64,000 bases of DNA from Archangium primigenium (GCF_016904885.1 NZ_JADWYI010000001.1:7745224-7809223), one strand, 5' to 3'. Numbered from the stretch's first letter, positions 24,485-37,302 are shown. A program made the numbers and translations. Notes: generated by a model not told the origin, from the sequence alone.

Positions 24485-26182
24485 TCAGCGGTCCTCTGGC
24501 GGGGTCGCGTCCACGCGCAGCTCGCGCAGGGACAGGAAGTTGAAGGGGTCCACGTCCACGCCATGCAGGAAGGCGCGCGCGCGGAAGTAGCGGTCCGGGT
24601 GGTAGAGCGGCGCGATGATCGCCATCTCGTCGAGCAGCAGCGCCTGGGCCTGGGCGTAGAGCTCCCGGGCCCGCGCCAGGTCCGGCTCGGCGTCGGCGCG
24701 CTCCAGCAGGGCCTCGAAGCGCGCCATCGGCTCGCCCCCTCCTTGCGTCTCCCAGCCCGTCTGGTGCAGGCCGTTCTTCTCGAAGAGGGTGAAGAAGGTA
24801 TTCGGGTGCGCGTAGTCCGCGCCCAGCCGGCGCAGATACACGTCATAGGCCCGGGGCCCCGCGGGAGTGCGGCGCGCCACCTCGGCGGAGAAGTCCGAGC
24901 GCGCGTCCAGCGTCACCTGGACCCCCACCCGGGCGAGCTGCGCGGCGAGCCGCTCGGCGATGGCCGCCTCCGGCACGAAGGAGTCCCCCGAGCGGTAGAC
25001 GAGCCGCAGGGGCCGGTCCAACCCCGGCACGGACGCGAGCGCCGCGCGCGCCCGCTCGGGCTCGTAGTGCGGCAGCCGCGCCGCCTCCTCGGGCGTGGCG
25101 GCCCCGGGCAGCTCCGGCGGCAGGAGCACGTGGCTCGGACGCGCCTCGGGCAGCAGGCCCGCCATCAGCGCCTCGCGATCGAGCGCCCGGGCGAAGGCCC
25201 GCCGCACCTCGGGCCGGTCGAGCGGCGGCTTCTCCGTGTTGAAGACGAGGAAGTAGGTGGACAAGAGGGGCTCGCGCTCGAGGTCCCCGGGCGTCGGCCC
25301 CCGGAGCGCGACGGCGCTGTCCACGAAGACGAACGCCACCCGGCCCCGCTCGTACAGCGCGGGGCCCACCTCGGACTTGAGCAGGGTGAGCACCGGGGCC
25401 ACGCGCTCCCCGGGCCCGAGAGGGGGCGGGAACGCCGAATGCGGGTTGTACACCAGCCGCACGCGCTCCCCGGCCCGGTCCCACGCCTCCACCCGGTAGG
25501 GCCCCAGCGCGAGCGGATGGCCGTCCCGGGGCCGGTCGAAGTAGTCGCGCACCGCCTCCTCGCTCCGGCCGGCGAGCACCGCCGAGGGCGTGGGGAAGAA
25601 GAGGTACACGTTGGCCAGGCGCGCGAGGAAATAGCCCCGGGGCTGGCTCAGCGTGACGCGCAGGGTGTGCGCATCCAGCGCCTCCACGCCCGTGCGCGCG
25701 AGCGCCGCCTGGAGCGCCTCGGCCGAGGCCCCCCGCTCCTGGAGGGCCAGCACCTCCTCGGCCCCCCGCAGGTCCGACATCTCTCCGCGCTCACGGCCCT
25801 TGAGCGCCCGGTGCCAGCCGAGCACGAAGTCCTGGGCCGTGAGCGGCGTCACGCCGTCCGACCAGCGCACGTCCTCGCGCAGGTGGAAGGTGTACACCTC
25901 GTGCCCCTCGGGCGTGCGGTCGCGCTCCCACGCGCGCGCCAGCCCCGGCCGCACCGAGTTGTCCGGCGCCAGCGTGGTGAGCCCGCGCTGGGTGACGAGC
26001 ATGACGGGGTAGTTGGCCCAGCTCGTCGGATCCGAGTGGCTCCAGTCGAGCGTGGAGGGCATCGCGGGGACCACGATCTTCAGGCCCGGGTCGGCCTGGA
26101 AACCACAGCGGCCACAGCCCGTGGCCACGAGGACCAGGAGGACGAGCAACACGGAGGGCGAGAGGCGCACGCGAGCGGACAC
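24485..26182 (-). CDS. Peptide/nickel-type substrate-binding lipoprotein (OppA/DppA family, SBP_bac_5)
   Basis: The 565-residue lipoprotein has a signal ending in VATGC. Family 5 solute-binding features include PSTLDWSHSDP, YTFHLREDVRWSDGVTPLTA, YFLVFNTEKPPLDRPEVRRAF and LYHPDRYFRARAFLHGVD. It captures a peptide or similar ligand in the periplasm for the two permeases. The start is GTG 26182 with a weak ribosome site. On the minus strand a perfect -35 TTGACA (26267-26262) stands upstream, without a good -10. Confidence 0.9.
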   Translation of the reverse strand: MSARVRLSPSVLLVLLVLVATGCGRCGFQADPGLKIVVPAMPSTLDWSHSDPTSWANYPVMLVTQRGLTTLAPDNSVRPGLARAWERDRTPEGHEVYTFHLREDVRWSDGVTPLTAQDFVLGWHRALKGRERGEMSDLRGAEEVLALQERGASAEALQAALARTGVEALDAHTLRVTLSQPRGYFLARLANVYLFFPTPSAVLAGRSEEAVRDYFDRPRDGHPLALGPYRVEAWDRAGERVRLVYNPHSAFPPPLGPGERVAPVLTLLKSEVGPALYERGRVAFVFVDSAVALRGPTPGDLEREPLLSTYFLVFNTEKPPLDRPEVRRAFARALDREALMAGLLPEARPSHVLLPPELPGAATPEEAARLPHYEPERARAALASVPGLDRPLRLVYRSGDSFVPEAAIAERLAAQLARVGVQVTLDARSDFSAEVARRTPAGPRAYDVYLRRLGADYAHPNTFFTLFEKNGLHQTGWETQGGGEPMARFEALLERADAEPDLARARELYAQAQALLLDEMAIIAPLYHPDRYFRARAFLHGVDVDPFNFLSLRELRVDATPPEDR

Positions 26183-26246
26183 GAGGGCGGCGTTGTACCG
26201 CGTCCCCCTCGCCGAAGGTCCACACTTCCTCCTTCTTGTCCAGGGG

Positions 26247-26275
26247 TTGGCGCGGCGTGGGTGTCAAGTTATAGG
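26247..26275 (+). promoter_or_regulatory. Sigma-70-like promoter for the split phosphotransferase operon
   Basis: TTGGCG (26247-26252) and TATAGG (26270-26275) are separated by 17 bp and point to the gene at 26329. A minus-strand TTGACA at 26267-26262 overlaps this promoter, so the divergent ABC-transporter promoter may compete for the same DNA. Confidence 0.45.
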
Positions 26276-26300
26276 ACGGAGCGAGCGTTGAATTCACACT

Positions 26301-26322
26301 CCCGTGACCCCCGCGTCACGGG
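26301..26322 (+). promoter_or_regulatory. Leader hairpin over the ribosome site region
   Basis: CCCGTGAC (26301-26308) pairs with GTCACGGG (26315-26322) around CCCCGC, ending 6 nt before ATG 26329. It covers the only weak Shine-Dalgarno for that ATG. An alternative GTG start at 26368 with GGGAG upstream would escape it. Confidence 0.35.
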
Positions 26323-26328
26323 AACTTC

Positions 26329-28035
26329 ATGGACGGCCCTCGTGAGAGGGACCGCCGGGAGCACCTCGTGGAAAATCCCCTTCCTCCCGCAGTGACGTTC
26401 GAGCCCCCCGGTCCTGGCCACTGGGAGCTGGACACCGTGCACATCCAGCGGCCCATGACGCCCTTCTGCGCCGCCATGCTCCCCTATGGGCTGCGCCAGG
26501 GCTTCACCGAGTCGTCGGCCCAGTACGGCCTGATGATCGATCACATGCGGATCGTCCCCGTGCATGGCTTTCCCTACTCGCAGGTCATCCCCTTCGGCCT
26601 GACGTCCCAGGGGATGCTGCCCCCCACCCACCCCGACGTCCAGGAGCGCCTGAAGCGCGCGGAGCAGGCCCTGCAGGACAAGCACTGGCGCGAGGAGCTG
26701 CGCTACTGGCGTGACGAGGTCAAACCCGCCGCCATCCAGGCCCACCTCGCCCTGCAGGACGTGGAGCCCACGGCGCTGGACACCCCGGCGCTCACCGCGC
26801 ACCTGCGCGCCATCACCGCGCACCTCCAGGAGATGGCCCGGCTGCACCACCGCTTCAACCTCGCGCACCTGGTGCCGGTGGGGGACTTCCTCGTGCACGC
26901 CACGGCCTGGACGGGCAAGAGCGCGGGAGACCTCGCCCGCCTGCTCAAGGGCAACTCCGCCGTGTCGACCCAGCTGGCCTCGCGCGAGCCCCCGGCGCTC
27001 GTGCGCGCGCTGCGCGAGGACGCGGCGGCGCGCGACGTGCTGCACTCGAACGACCCGGCCGCGCACATCCTCCAGGCGCTCCAGGCGATGCCCGGCGCGG
27101 TGGGCGAGCGGATGCGCGAGTACCTGCGGGACGTGGGCCACCGGAGCCTGGGCTACGACATCTCCGAGCCGTGCGTGATGGAAGTGCCCGACGCGCTGGT
27201 GCGCGGCCTGCGCGGCGTCGTGGCGGGCCGTGCCGAGGAGGACACGGCGGCCGAGACCCGGCACCAGGCCCTCATGCGCGAGGCCGTGCCCGCCGAACAC
27301 CGGGCCGCGTTCGACGAGCTGCTCGCCGAGGCCCGGCTCGTCTACGGCCTGCGGGATGATCGCAACACCTACACCGACGGCTGGGCCGTGGGCCTGGCCC
27401 GGCGCGCGGTGCTCGCCGTGGGCCAGCGGCTCCAGGCCGAGGGGCGGCTGCCCGACGCGGCGCTGGCCCTCGACGCCGGCCCGGAGGAGCTCGAGGGGCT
27501 GCTGGCCGGCGCCTCCACGCCCACGATCCAGGAGCTGCGACGGCGCGCGGAGTGGCGGATGAAGACGCACACGGACGTGCCCCCCTCGCTGGGCACCCCG
27601 CCCCCGCCGTCGCCCCCGATGGACAAGCTGCCCCCGGCGGCCCGGCGGGTGAACCAGGCGGTGTTCTTCTACATGGGCCACATGTTCGGCTCGCCCCCGG
27701 CCGAGACGACGGCCACCACGGTCAAGGGCCTGCCGGTGAGCCCGGGCGTCTACGAGGGCACCGCACGCGTCATCCGCGAGCAGACGGACCTGGGCCGCAT
27801 CGAGGCGGGGGACGTGCTGATCGCGACCACCACCTCGCCCTACTTCAACGTGGTGCTGCCGCTGCTCGGGGCCCTGGTGACGGACCGGGGCGGGCAGCTG
27901 TGCCATGCCGCCATCGTCACGCGCGAGTACGGGATTCCGGGCATCGTGGGCACGCGGGACGCCACGAAGCTGGTGCGCGACGGGGCGCGGGTGCGCGTCA
28001 ACGGCACGACGGGCGAACTCCAGGTGCTGTCATGA
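26329..28035 (+). CDS. PEP-utilising/phosphohistidine-domain enzyme, ATP-grasp domain missing (Rph/PEP-synthase-like C-terminal part)
   Basis: The product is 568 residues. The last ~110 carry the swivelling phosphohistidine domain: VKGLPVSPGVYEGTARVI, DVLIATTTSPYF and GGQLCHAAIVTREYGIPG with the reactive His. The first ~430 residues are a helical substrate-type domain opening with ELDTVHIQRPMTPFCAAM, like the middle region of rifampin phosphotransferase-type proteins. The ATP-grasp domain that normally precedes these is encoded by the next gene, overlapping by ATGA. In this family ATP phosphorylates the His, which then phosphorylates the substrate; the substrate here is unknown. The start could instead be GTG 26368 (555 residues). 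Confidence 0.8.
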   Translation: MDGPRERDRREHLVENPLPPAVTFEPPGPGHWELDTVHIQRPMTPFCAAMLPYGLRQGFTESSAQYGLMIDHMRIVPVHGFPYSQVIPFGLTSQGMLPPTHPDVQERLKRAEQALQDKHWREELRYWRDEVKPAAIQAHLALQDVEPTALDTPALTAHLRAITAHLQEMARLHHRFNLAHLVPVGDFLVHATAWTGKSAGDLARLLKGNSAVSTQLASREPPALVRALREDAAARDVLHSNDPAAHILQALQAMPGAVGERMREYLRDVGHRSLGYDISEPCVMEVPDALVRGLRGVVAGRAEEDTAAETRHQALMREAVPAEHRAAFDELLAEARLVYGLRDDRNTYTDGWAVGLARRAVLAVGQRLQAEGRLPDAALALDAGPEELEGLLAGASTPTIQELRRRAEWRMKTHTDVPPSLGTPPPPSPPMDKLPPAARRVNQAVFFYMGHMFGSPPAETTATTVKGLPVSPGVYEGTARVIREQTDLGRIEAGDVLIATTTSPYFNVVLPLLGALVTDRGGQLCHAAIVTREYGIPGIVGTRDATKLVRDGARVRVNGTTGELQVLS

Positions 28036-28844
28036 GCGTGGTGGCCTTGCAGGAGGCGCTGTCCGAGGAGGAGTTCGGCGGCAAGGCGGTGCAGTTGGGG
28101 GCCGCGCTGCGCGCCCAGCTCACGGTGCCCCCGGGCTTCGCGCTGTCGGTGCGGCAGGTGAACGAGATCGCCGCCGGGCAGCCGGAGGCCGTGGCGCGGG
28201 TGCGCGGGCTGCTCGAGCAGGTGGGGCCCTCGGTGGCGGTGCGCTCGTCCGCGGTGGGCGAGGACTCGGCCAACGCGAGCTTCGCGGGACAGCACCTCAC
28301 GGCGCTCGCGGTGCGCACCCAGGAGGGCCTGGTGGAGGCGGTCAAGCAGGTGTGGGCCTCGGGACGCACCGAGGCGGCGCTGGGCTACCGGCGCAAGATG
28401 GGCCGGGTGGACGAGCCGCGCGTGGCGGTGGTCGTGCAACGGCTCGTGGCGGCCGAGTGCGCGGGCGTCCTCTTCTCGTGCGATCCCCTGACGGGCGCGG
28501 ACGAGCGGGTCATCGAGGCCACGTGGGGACTGGGCGAGGCGGTGGTGGCGGGGCTCGTCACGCCGGATCGCTACCGCATCAGCCGCGAGGGGCACATCCT
28601 CGAGCGCAGCGCGGGGGACAAGGACGTGGCGATCCTCCCCCTGCCGGAGGGCGGCACGAAGGAAGTCGCCGTCGAGCCGGAGCGGGTGCACGCGCTGTGT
28701 CTGGATGACGCGCGGCTGCGGGCGCTCCACGCGCTCGCCACCCGGTGCGAGGCGCACTTCGGAGGCCGGCAGGATCTGGAGTTCGCCTTCGTGGGCGAGG
28801 ACCTCTACCTGCTCCAGCGCCGGGCGGTCACCCGTGTCGGCTGA
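28032..28844 (+). CDS. PPDK_N/ATP-grasp protein, partner of the phosphohistidine protein
   Basis: The 270-residue product is a free-standing PEP/pyruvate-binding ATP-grasp domain. It has FGGKAVQLGAAL at the N-terminus, PPGFALSV, VAVRSSAVGEDSANASFAG, GVLFSCDPLTGADE, GLGEAVVAGLVTPDRY and the closing DLEFAFVGEDLYLLQRRAV. All main nucleotide-binding motifs are present. It overlaps the upstream stop as ATGA, so the two halves should be made together. In known three-domain relatives (PEP synthase, rifampin phosphotransferase) this domain is first; here it is second and separate. Confidence 0.9.
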   Translation: MSVVALQEALSEEEFGGKAVQLGAALRAQLTVPPGFALSVRQVNEIAAGQPEAVARVRGLLEQVGPSVAVRSSAVGEDSANASFAGQHLTALAVRTQEGLVEAVKQVWASGRTEAALGYRRKMGRVDEPRVAVVVQRLVAAECAGVLFSCDPLTGADERVIEATWGLGEAVVAGLVTPDRYRISREGHILERSAGDKDVAILPLPEGGTKEVAVEPERVHALCLDDARLRALHALATRCEAHFGGRQDLEFAFVGEDLYLLQRRAVTRVG

Positions 28845-30219
28845 CGCCCTTCCCGCCGGAGCGCGGCCCGCGGAGACGGGGCTGTCGCCCCGGACGATGC
28901 TCGCGCTCGGGCTGACGACGCTGCTGGTGCCGCTCAACTCGACGATGATCGCCGTGGCGCTGCCCACCATCGGCCACGAGTTCGGCGCGGGGCTCGGCAC
29001 GCTGAGCCAGTGGCTGGTGACGAGCTACCTGCTGGTGGGCATCATCCTGCAGGGCCCGGGCGGCAAGCTCGGGGACCTGTGGGGCCACCGCCGGGTGCTC
29101 ACGGTGGGCCAGGTGATGTTCGCGCTGGGGGCGCTCTCGGGCTTCTTCGCGCGCAACGTCGCCATGCTCGCCGTGGCGCGCATGCTCATGGCCGCCGCGG
29201 GCGCCGTCATCACCCCGAGCGCCATGGCGCTCCTGCGCAACGGCCTGCCCGTGGACCGCCGGGCGCGCGCCTTCGGCATGTTCGGCGCCATCATGTCCCT
29301 GGGCGCGGCGCTGGGCCCCATGCTCGGGGGCGAGCTGGTGTCTCGGCTGAGCTGGTCCTTCATCTTCCTGGTGAACGTGCCCGTGCTGGCGCTCGCGCTG
29401 CTGCTGGCCCGCGGGGGCACCCCCGCCGAGTCCGCCCCGGCCCACCGCCCCGCCTTCGATCTCGTGGGCAGCGTGCTGTTGGGCCTGGGCCTGGGGCTCA
29501 TCGTCATGGGCACCAAGAGCCCGGCGCCCTGGGTCGTGGTGCTGCCCGGGGTGGGCCTCGTGCTGCTCGGGGTACTGTACACCTGGGAGCGCAAGCACGC
29601 CCACCCCGTCATCGACTTCCAGCTCTTCCGCCTGCGGGCCTTCAGCGCGGGCAGCGCCATCATCGCGCTGCAGAACCTGGCCATGTACGGGATCCTCTTC
29701 CAGCTGCCCTACCTCTTCACGCAGCGCTTCGGCGAGGACACGGGCCGCACGGGCCGCACCATGCTCGCCATGATGGTGATGATGGCGCTGGGCACCCCGC
29801 TGGGGGGCCGGCTGTCGGAGAGGTGGGGCGCGCGCACCACGGCGGTGACGGGCGCGCTGCTCGGGCTCTCGGGCATGACGCTGCTGGCCGCGCGCACGGT
29901 GGACTCGCCCAACGAGGCCATCCTGCCGCTCATGCTGCTGGGCTTCGGGCTGTCCTTGGGCAACGCGCCCTCGCAGGCCGCGGCGATGAGCAGCGTGGAC
30001 CGGGGGCGCAGCGGCATGGCCGCCGGGGTGATGTCCACCACGCGCTACCTGGGCGGCGTCGTGGGCATCGCCATCCTCGGCGGGGTGCTCAGCCAGGGCG
30101 TGGCGGCCGCCACCGAGCGGCAACACCACACCGTCATGGCCTTCTTCGGCGTGGCCCTGGCGCTCTCCGCGCTCGTGGGGCTCGCCCTGCCCCGTCGCGA
30201 GGAAACCGCCCCGCGCTGA
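28834..30219 (+). CDS. MFS multidrug-type exporter (DHA2/EmrB-like)
   Basis: The 461-residue protein has about 14 membrane segments. DHA2 features include LVPLNSTMIAVALPTIGHEF in segment 1, GGKLGDLWGHRRVL after segment 2, RMLMAAAGAVITPSAMALL and LGAALGPMLGG. Such pumps use the proton gradient to export drugs or metabolites. GTG 28834 is inferred as start because it overlaps the previous gene by 11 bp and gives a short cytoplasmic N-terminus. As third gene of the operon it suggests a combined modify-and-export route. Confidence 0.9.
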   Translation: MSADALPAGARPAETGLSPRTMLALGLTTLLVPLNSTMIAVALPTIGHEFGAGLGTLSQWLVTSYLLVGIILQGPGGKLGDLWGHRRVLTVGQVMFALGALSGFFARNVAMLAVARMLMAAAGAVITPSAMALLRNGLPVDRRARAFGMFGAIMSLGAALGPMLGGELVSRLSWSFIFLVNVPVLALALLLARGGTPAESAPAHRPAFDLVGSVLLGLGLGLIVMGTKSPAPWVVVLPGVGLVLLGVLYTWERKHAHPVIDFQLFRLRAFSAGSAIIALQNLAMYGILFQLPYLFTQRFGEDTGRTGRTMLAMMVMMALGTPLGGRLSERWGARTTAVTGALLGLSGMTLLAARTVDSPNEAILPLMLLGFGLSLGNAPSQAAAMSSVDRGRSGMAAGVMSTTRYLGGVVGIAILGGVLSQGVAAATERQHHTVMAFFGVALALSALVGLALPRREETAPR

Positions 30220-30276
30220 AATCGTTCGCAGAATAAACGATCCAGGTCCCCGTCCTGACAGGCATACGGCACGAGA

Positions 30277-30302
30277 GAGCGGCGGCGCACGAGCCGCCGC
30301 TC
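30277..30302 (+). promoter_or_regulatory. GC-rich hairpin between the exporter and the lectin gene
   Basis: GAGCGGCGGC (30277-30286) pairs with GCCGCCGCTC (30293-30302), loop GCACGA. There is no U-run. It may end the exporter transcript or lie in the leader of the lectin gene starting at 30335. Confidence 0.45.
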
Positions 30303-30334
30303 CCGGGCCCGGACCAACAACAGGGAGAAGGATC

Positions 30335-31111
30335 ATGTTTTCGTTTCGGAGCGGCTCCGCGGGTGGACGTATGGGTTCGAGAGGCTGGGCGGCGCTGGCG
30401 CTGCTGCTCCTGCCGCTGACGGCGAGCGCGGGACCCAACCCGAACTACCGCTGGGACGAGTCGAAGAACCGCCCCGGTCCCAACCGCTGCCGCACGGACT
30501 CGCAATGCGATGGCGCGCGCTCGTGCAGCCCCTCGGGCTGGTGCCAGGGCGAGGCCCGTCCCGCGCCCCCGCCCCCGCCCCCGTCCCGCCCCATGCCGCC
30601 GTCCCGGCCCACGCCGCCCCCGCCTCCGCCTCCGCCGTCCCGGCCGGACTGGCACAACGGGCGGGATGACTTCCGGACCGAGCGCCCCACGTTCATCCGC
30701 AGCCGGCTCGACGGGCTCGTCCTGGACATCTCGGGCAACAACCGCGCGTCGGGCGCGGAGGTGATCGGCCACCCGGCCAAGCACCGCCGCGACGGCATCG
30801 ACAACCAGCAGTGGGAGCTCGTCCCGGCCCGGGGCGGCTACTACATCCGCAGCCGGCTCAACGGCTTCGTGCTGGACGTCTGGGGCAACAACCGCGACGC
30901 GGGCGCGCAGGTCCGCGTGGGCCAGGTCAACGGTGGGGCCAACCAGATCTGGCGCCTCATCCCCTCGCACGTGCGCGGCTACTACTTCATCGAGAGCGCC
31001 CTCAACGGCTACGTGCTCGACATCGAGGGCGCCCGGGCGAACGGACGGCTCATCGTCCACCCCCGCAAGAGCTCCGGCATCGAGAACCAGATCTGGGAGT
31101 TCGACCGCTGA
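30335..31111 (+). CDS. Secreted ricin-type beta-trefoil lectin
   Basis: The 258-residue protein has a signal peptide ending TASAG (cleavage near residue 33). A short Cys-rich module (four Cys in about 20 residues around CRTDSQCDG and CSPSGWC) follows, then a Pro-rich linker of repeated PPPPSRP units, and then three beta-trefoil repeats. Each repeat has the form RSRLxGxVLDxxGNNR and ends NQxWxL, the QxW signature of ricin B lectins. It should bind carbohydrate outside the cell. GGGAGAAGG precedes ATG 30335. No enzyme domain is fused. Confidence 0.9.
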   Translation: MFSFRSGSAGGRMGSRGWAALALLLLPLTASAGPNPNYRWDESKNRPGPNRCRTDSQCDGARSCSPSGWCQGEARPAPPPPPPSRPMPPSRPTPPPPPPPPSRPDWHNGRDDFRTERPTFIRSRLDGLVLDISGNNRASGAEVIGHPAKHRRDGIDNQQWELVPARGGYYIRSRLNGFVLDVWGNNRDAGAQVRVGQVNGGANQIWRLIPSHVRGYYFIESALNGYVLDIEGARANGRLIVHPRKSSGIENQIWEFDR

Positions 31112-31137
31112 GTCCGCCGCGCGGTGACTGAAAACAC

Positions 31138-31172
31138 CACGGGCCCCCGGGGAGTGTCCCCGGGGGCCCGTG
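31138..31172. terminator. Bidirectional intrinsic terminator
   Basis: A perfect 16-bp stem (31138-31153 with 31157-31172) with GTG loop lies between convergent lectin and lon. On the plus strand TCGTTTCT follows; on the minus strand GTGTTTTC follows. Confidence 0.85.
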
Positions 31173-31204
31173 TCGTTTCTCAGGCCGTCAGGTGCCGGTC
31201 GGCG

Positions 31205-33640
<2,436 letters not shown>

Positions 33641-33838
33641 GTATTCGCCACCTGCCTGCTTGCCCCCGAAGGCAGCAAGCCCCTGGAAAGTTGCCCGCCC
33701 GGACACCCAGAGTCCGAGGCGGTGAAGACGGCTTCTATAACACGGCGACTTTGTCGGCCGTTCCCCAGGTGAAAGATGGGGAATGCTGGCCTGCAAGCAA
33801 GGGAACACCTCCGGAAACACGGATGTCCGGTTGCTGCT

Positions 33839-35914
33839 TTAGCGACCCGAGGACAGCCCGGGGTCGGATGGCGTCGTTCGCAAGTCCACTTGCAACACGC
33901 TCGCCAGGAAGCTGTAGAGGTCCACCCCGGACTCGATGGCCTTGGCGACCTGATCCGCGCCGCCATGTCCCGCGTTGGCTTCGATTCTTAACAAGCAGGG
34001 GGCCGGGGAACCCGCGTTCTGCACGGCGGCCACGAATTTCCGGGCATGCATCGGGTCCACCCGGTCGTCGTGGTCCGCGGCCATCATCAGGAGCGCCGGG
34101 TAGACGGTGTCCGGCCGCACCCGGTGGTAGGGCGAATAGGCGTGCAGGACGGAGAAGTCGGCGGGGTCCTCGGCGGTGCCATACTCGGGCACCCACGTCT
34201 GACCCGAGCCGAACTGGTGGTAGCGCACCATGTCGAGCAGGGGCACCTGGCACACCACGGCCCCGAAGAGCTCCGGGCGCTGGGTCATGGCCGCCCCCAC
34301 CAGCAGGCCGCCGTTGCTGCCCCCGGAGATGGCCAGGCGGGCGGGCCGGGTGTAGCCCTCGCGCACCAGGTGCTCGGCCGCGGCGTGGAAGTCGTCGAAG
34401 ACGTTCTGCTTGAGGTGGAGGCGGCCCGCCTCGTGCCACGCCTTGCCGTACTCCCCGCCCCCGCGCAGGTTGGCCACCGCGTACACCCCGCCCGCGTCCA
34501 GCCAGGGGAAGATGCCGGAGCGGAAGCCCGGCGACAGGCTCAGGCCGAAGCCGCCATACCCGTAGAGCAGCACCGGCCGGTCGCCGTCGCGCCGGAGGTC
34601 CTTGCGGTGCACGAGGAACAGCGGCACCCGGGTGCCGTCGCGCGAGCGGCAGAAGACCTGCTCCACCGTATAGGGCGTGGTGTCCAGCGGCAGGTCGACA
34701 CGCGCCCACACCTCCACCTGGCCGGTGGCCACGGACGTCTTGTAGACCTGGGGGGGCGTGGTGAACGAGCTGAAGACGAACCAGGCCTCGTCGCGATCCT
34801 CCAGACCGTACAGGTTGCTCGCCGCGCCCACGCCCGGCAGGGCCACGTCCCGCACGGGCGCGCCCTCGAGCGTCACCAGCCGCACCCGCGTGGTGGCGTC
34901 GCGCAGGTACTCCAGGGCCAGGTGCCCGCCCACGATGGCGAGGCCCTGCAGCGCGGACTCGGGGTCCTCGGCGACGATCTCCCGCCAGGCGGCGCGCTCG
35001 GGGCGCGCGGGGTCCACCTTGAAGACGCGGTGGTGGGGCGCGCCCTCGTCGGTGAGGACGTAGAAGGCGTCCCCCCACGCGTCCACGCCGTACGTCGCCC
35101 CCTCGCCGCGCACGAGCAGGCGGAAGTCCTTCTCCCCCGCCCGCTTCCACCAGATGTCGTTCTCGGTCCACCCCCGGGTGACGTAGACGAAGACGTAGGT
35201 GCCCTCGCGGTTGGTCCACCCGTTGAGGAAGGTGCGCGGGTCCCCGGTGCGCGGGTGCACCACGGCATCCTCGCCCGGCGGCGTGCCCAGGCGGTGCAGG
35301 CGCAGCTCGGTGTAGCCGGGCCGCTCCGCCACGGGGATGGAGGGGTCGGTGGGCAGCCACGCGTAGTAGAAGGCCTGGTTGTCGGGCGTCCAGCTCGGGG
35401 AGGCGTACTTGGCGCCCTCGATGACGTCCCCCTCGCTCCAGACGCCGGTGTCCACGTCCAGCACGTGGAGGATGGCCTCGTCCGCCGCGTTGGGCTTGCG
35501 CGTGAAGGCGAGCTTGCGCCCGTCCCACGAGGGGGCCCACACCCCGAGCGAGACCGTGCCGTCCGCGCTCCACGTATTGGGGTCGAGCAGCACGCGCTCC
35601 TCGCCCGCCTCGCCCTCGCGCCAGTAGAGGACGGCCTTCTCCCGGTCCTTGTGGGTGCGCGAGTAGAAGTAGCGGTTTCCCCGGAGGGTGGGCGCGGACT
35701 GGGACTCCACGTAGAAGAGCTCCGTGAAGCGCCGGCGCAGGGCGTCGCGGCCGGGCAGCCGCTCCAGGTGCTCGCGGGTGAAGGTGTCCTGGGCGCGCAT
35801 CCAGGCCTGGACCTCGGGGGCGCGCTCGTCCTCGAGCCACCGGTAGGGGTCGGGCACCGCCACGCCGTGCAACGTGTCCACCACCGCCTCGGTCCTCGTG
35901 GGCGGGTAGTTCAT
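33839..35914 (-). CDS. Prolyl oligopeptidase (S9A)
   Basis: The 691-residue enzyme has the N-terminal DPYRWLEDERAPEVQAWM segment, a seven-bladed propeller and a C-terminal alpha/beta-hydrolase domain. The catalytic Ser is in SGGSNGGLL, Asp in ADHDDRVDP and His in NAGHGGADQ. It cuts short peptides after proline. No signal peptide is visible, so it is probably cytoplasmic like most S9A enzymes. GAGACGAG precedes ATG 35914. It sits between clpX and lon, suggesting a role in finishing peptide breakdown, which is inference. Confidence 0.93.
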   Translation of the reverse strand: MNYPPTRTEAVVDTLHGVAVPDPYRWLEDERAPEVQAWMRAQDTFTREHLERLPGRDALRRRFTELFYVESQSAPTLRGNRYFYSRTHKDREKAVLYWREGEAGEERVLLDPNTWSADGTVSLGVWAPSWDGRKLAFTRKPNAADEAILHVLDVDTGVWSEGDVIEGAKYASPSWTPDNQAFYYAWLPTDPSIPVAERPGYTELRLHRLGTPPGEDAVVHPRTGDPRTFLNGWTNREGTYVFVYVTRGWTENDIWWKRAGEKDFRLLVRGEGATYGVDAWGDAFYVLTDEGAPHHRVFKVDPARPERAAWREIVAEDPESALQGLAIVGGHLALEYLRDATTRVRLVTLEGAPVRDVALPGVGAASNLYGLEDRDEAWFVFSSFTTPPQVYKTSVATGQVEVWARVDLPLDTTPYTVEQVFCRSRDGTRVPLFLVHRKDLRRDGDRPVLLYGYGGFGLSLSPGFRSGIFPWLDAGGVYAVANLRGGGEYGKAWHEAGRLHLKQNVFDDFHAAAEHLVREGYTRPARLAISGGSNGGLLVGAAMTQRPELFGAVVCQVPLLDMVRYHQFGSGQTWVPEYGTAEDPADFSVLHAYSPYHRVRPDTVYPALLMMAADHDDRVDPMHARKFVAAVQNAGSPAPCLLRIEANAGHGGADQVAKAIESGVDLYSFLASVLQVDLRTTPSDPGLSSGR

Positions 35915-36015
35915 GGGGCTCGTCTCTTTTCCGTGGGAGGGGGGAGAAACGAGACGCCCCCGGCGTCCCACGGGGGGGACGGACGGGGGCGTCACGCGTC
36001 AGGGTGAAACGAGCG

Positions 36016-37302
<1,287 letters not shown>

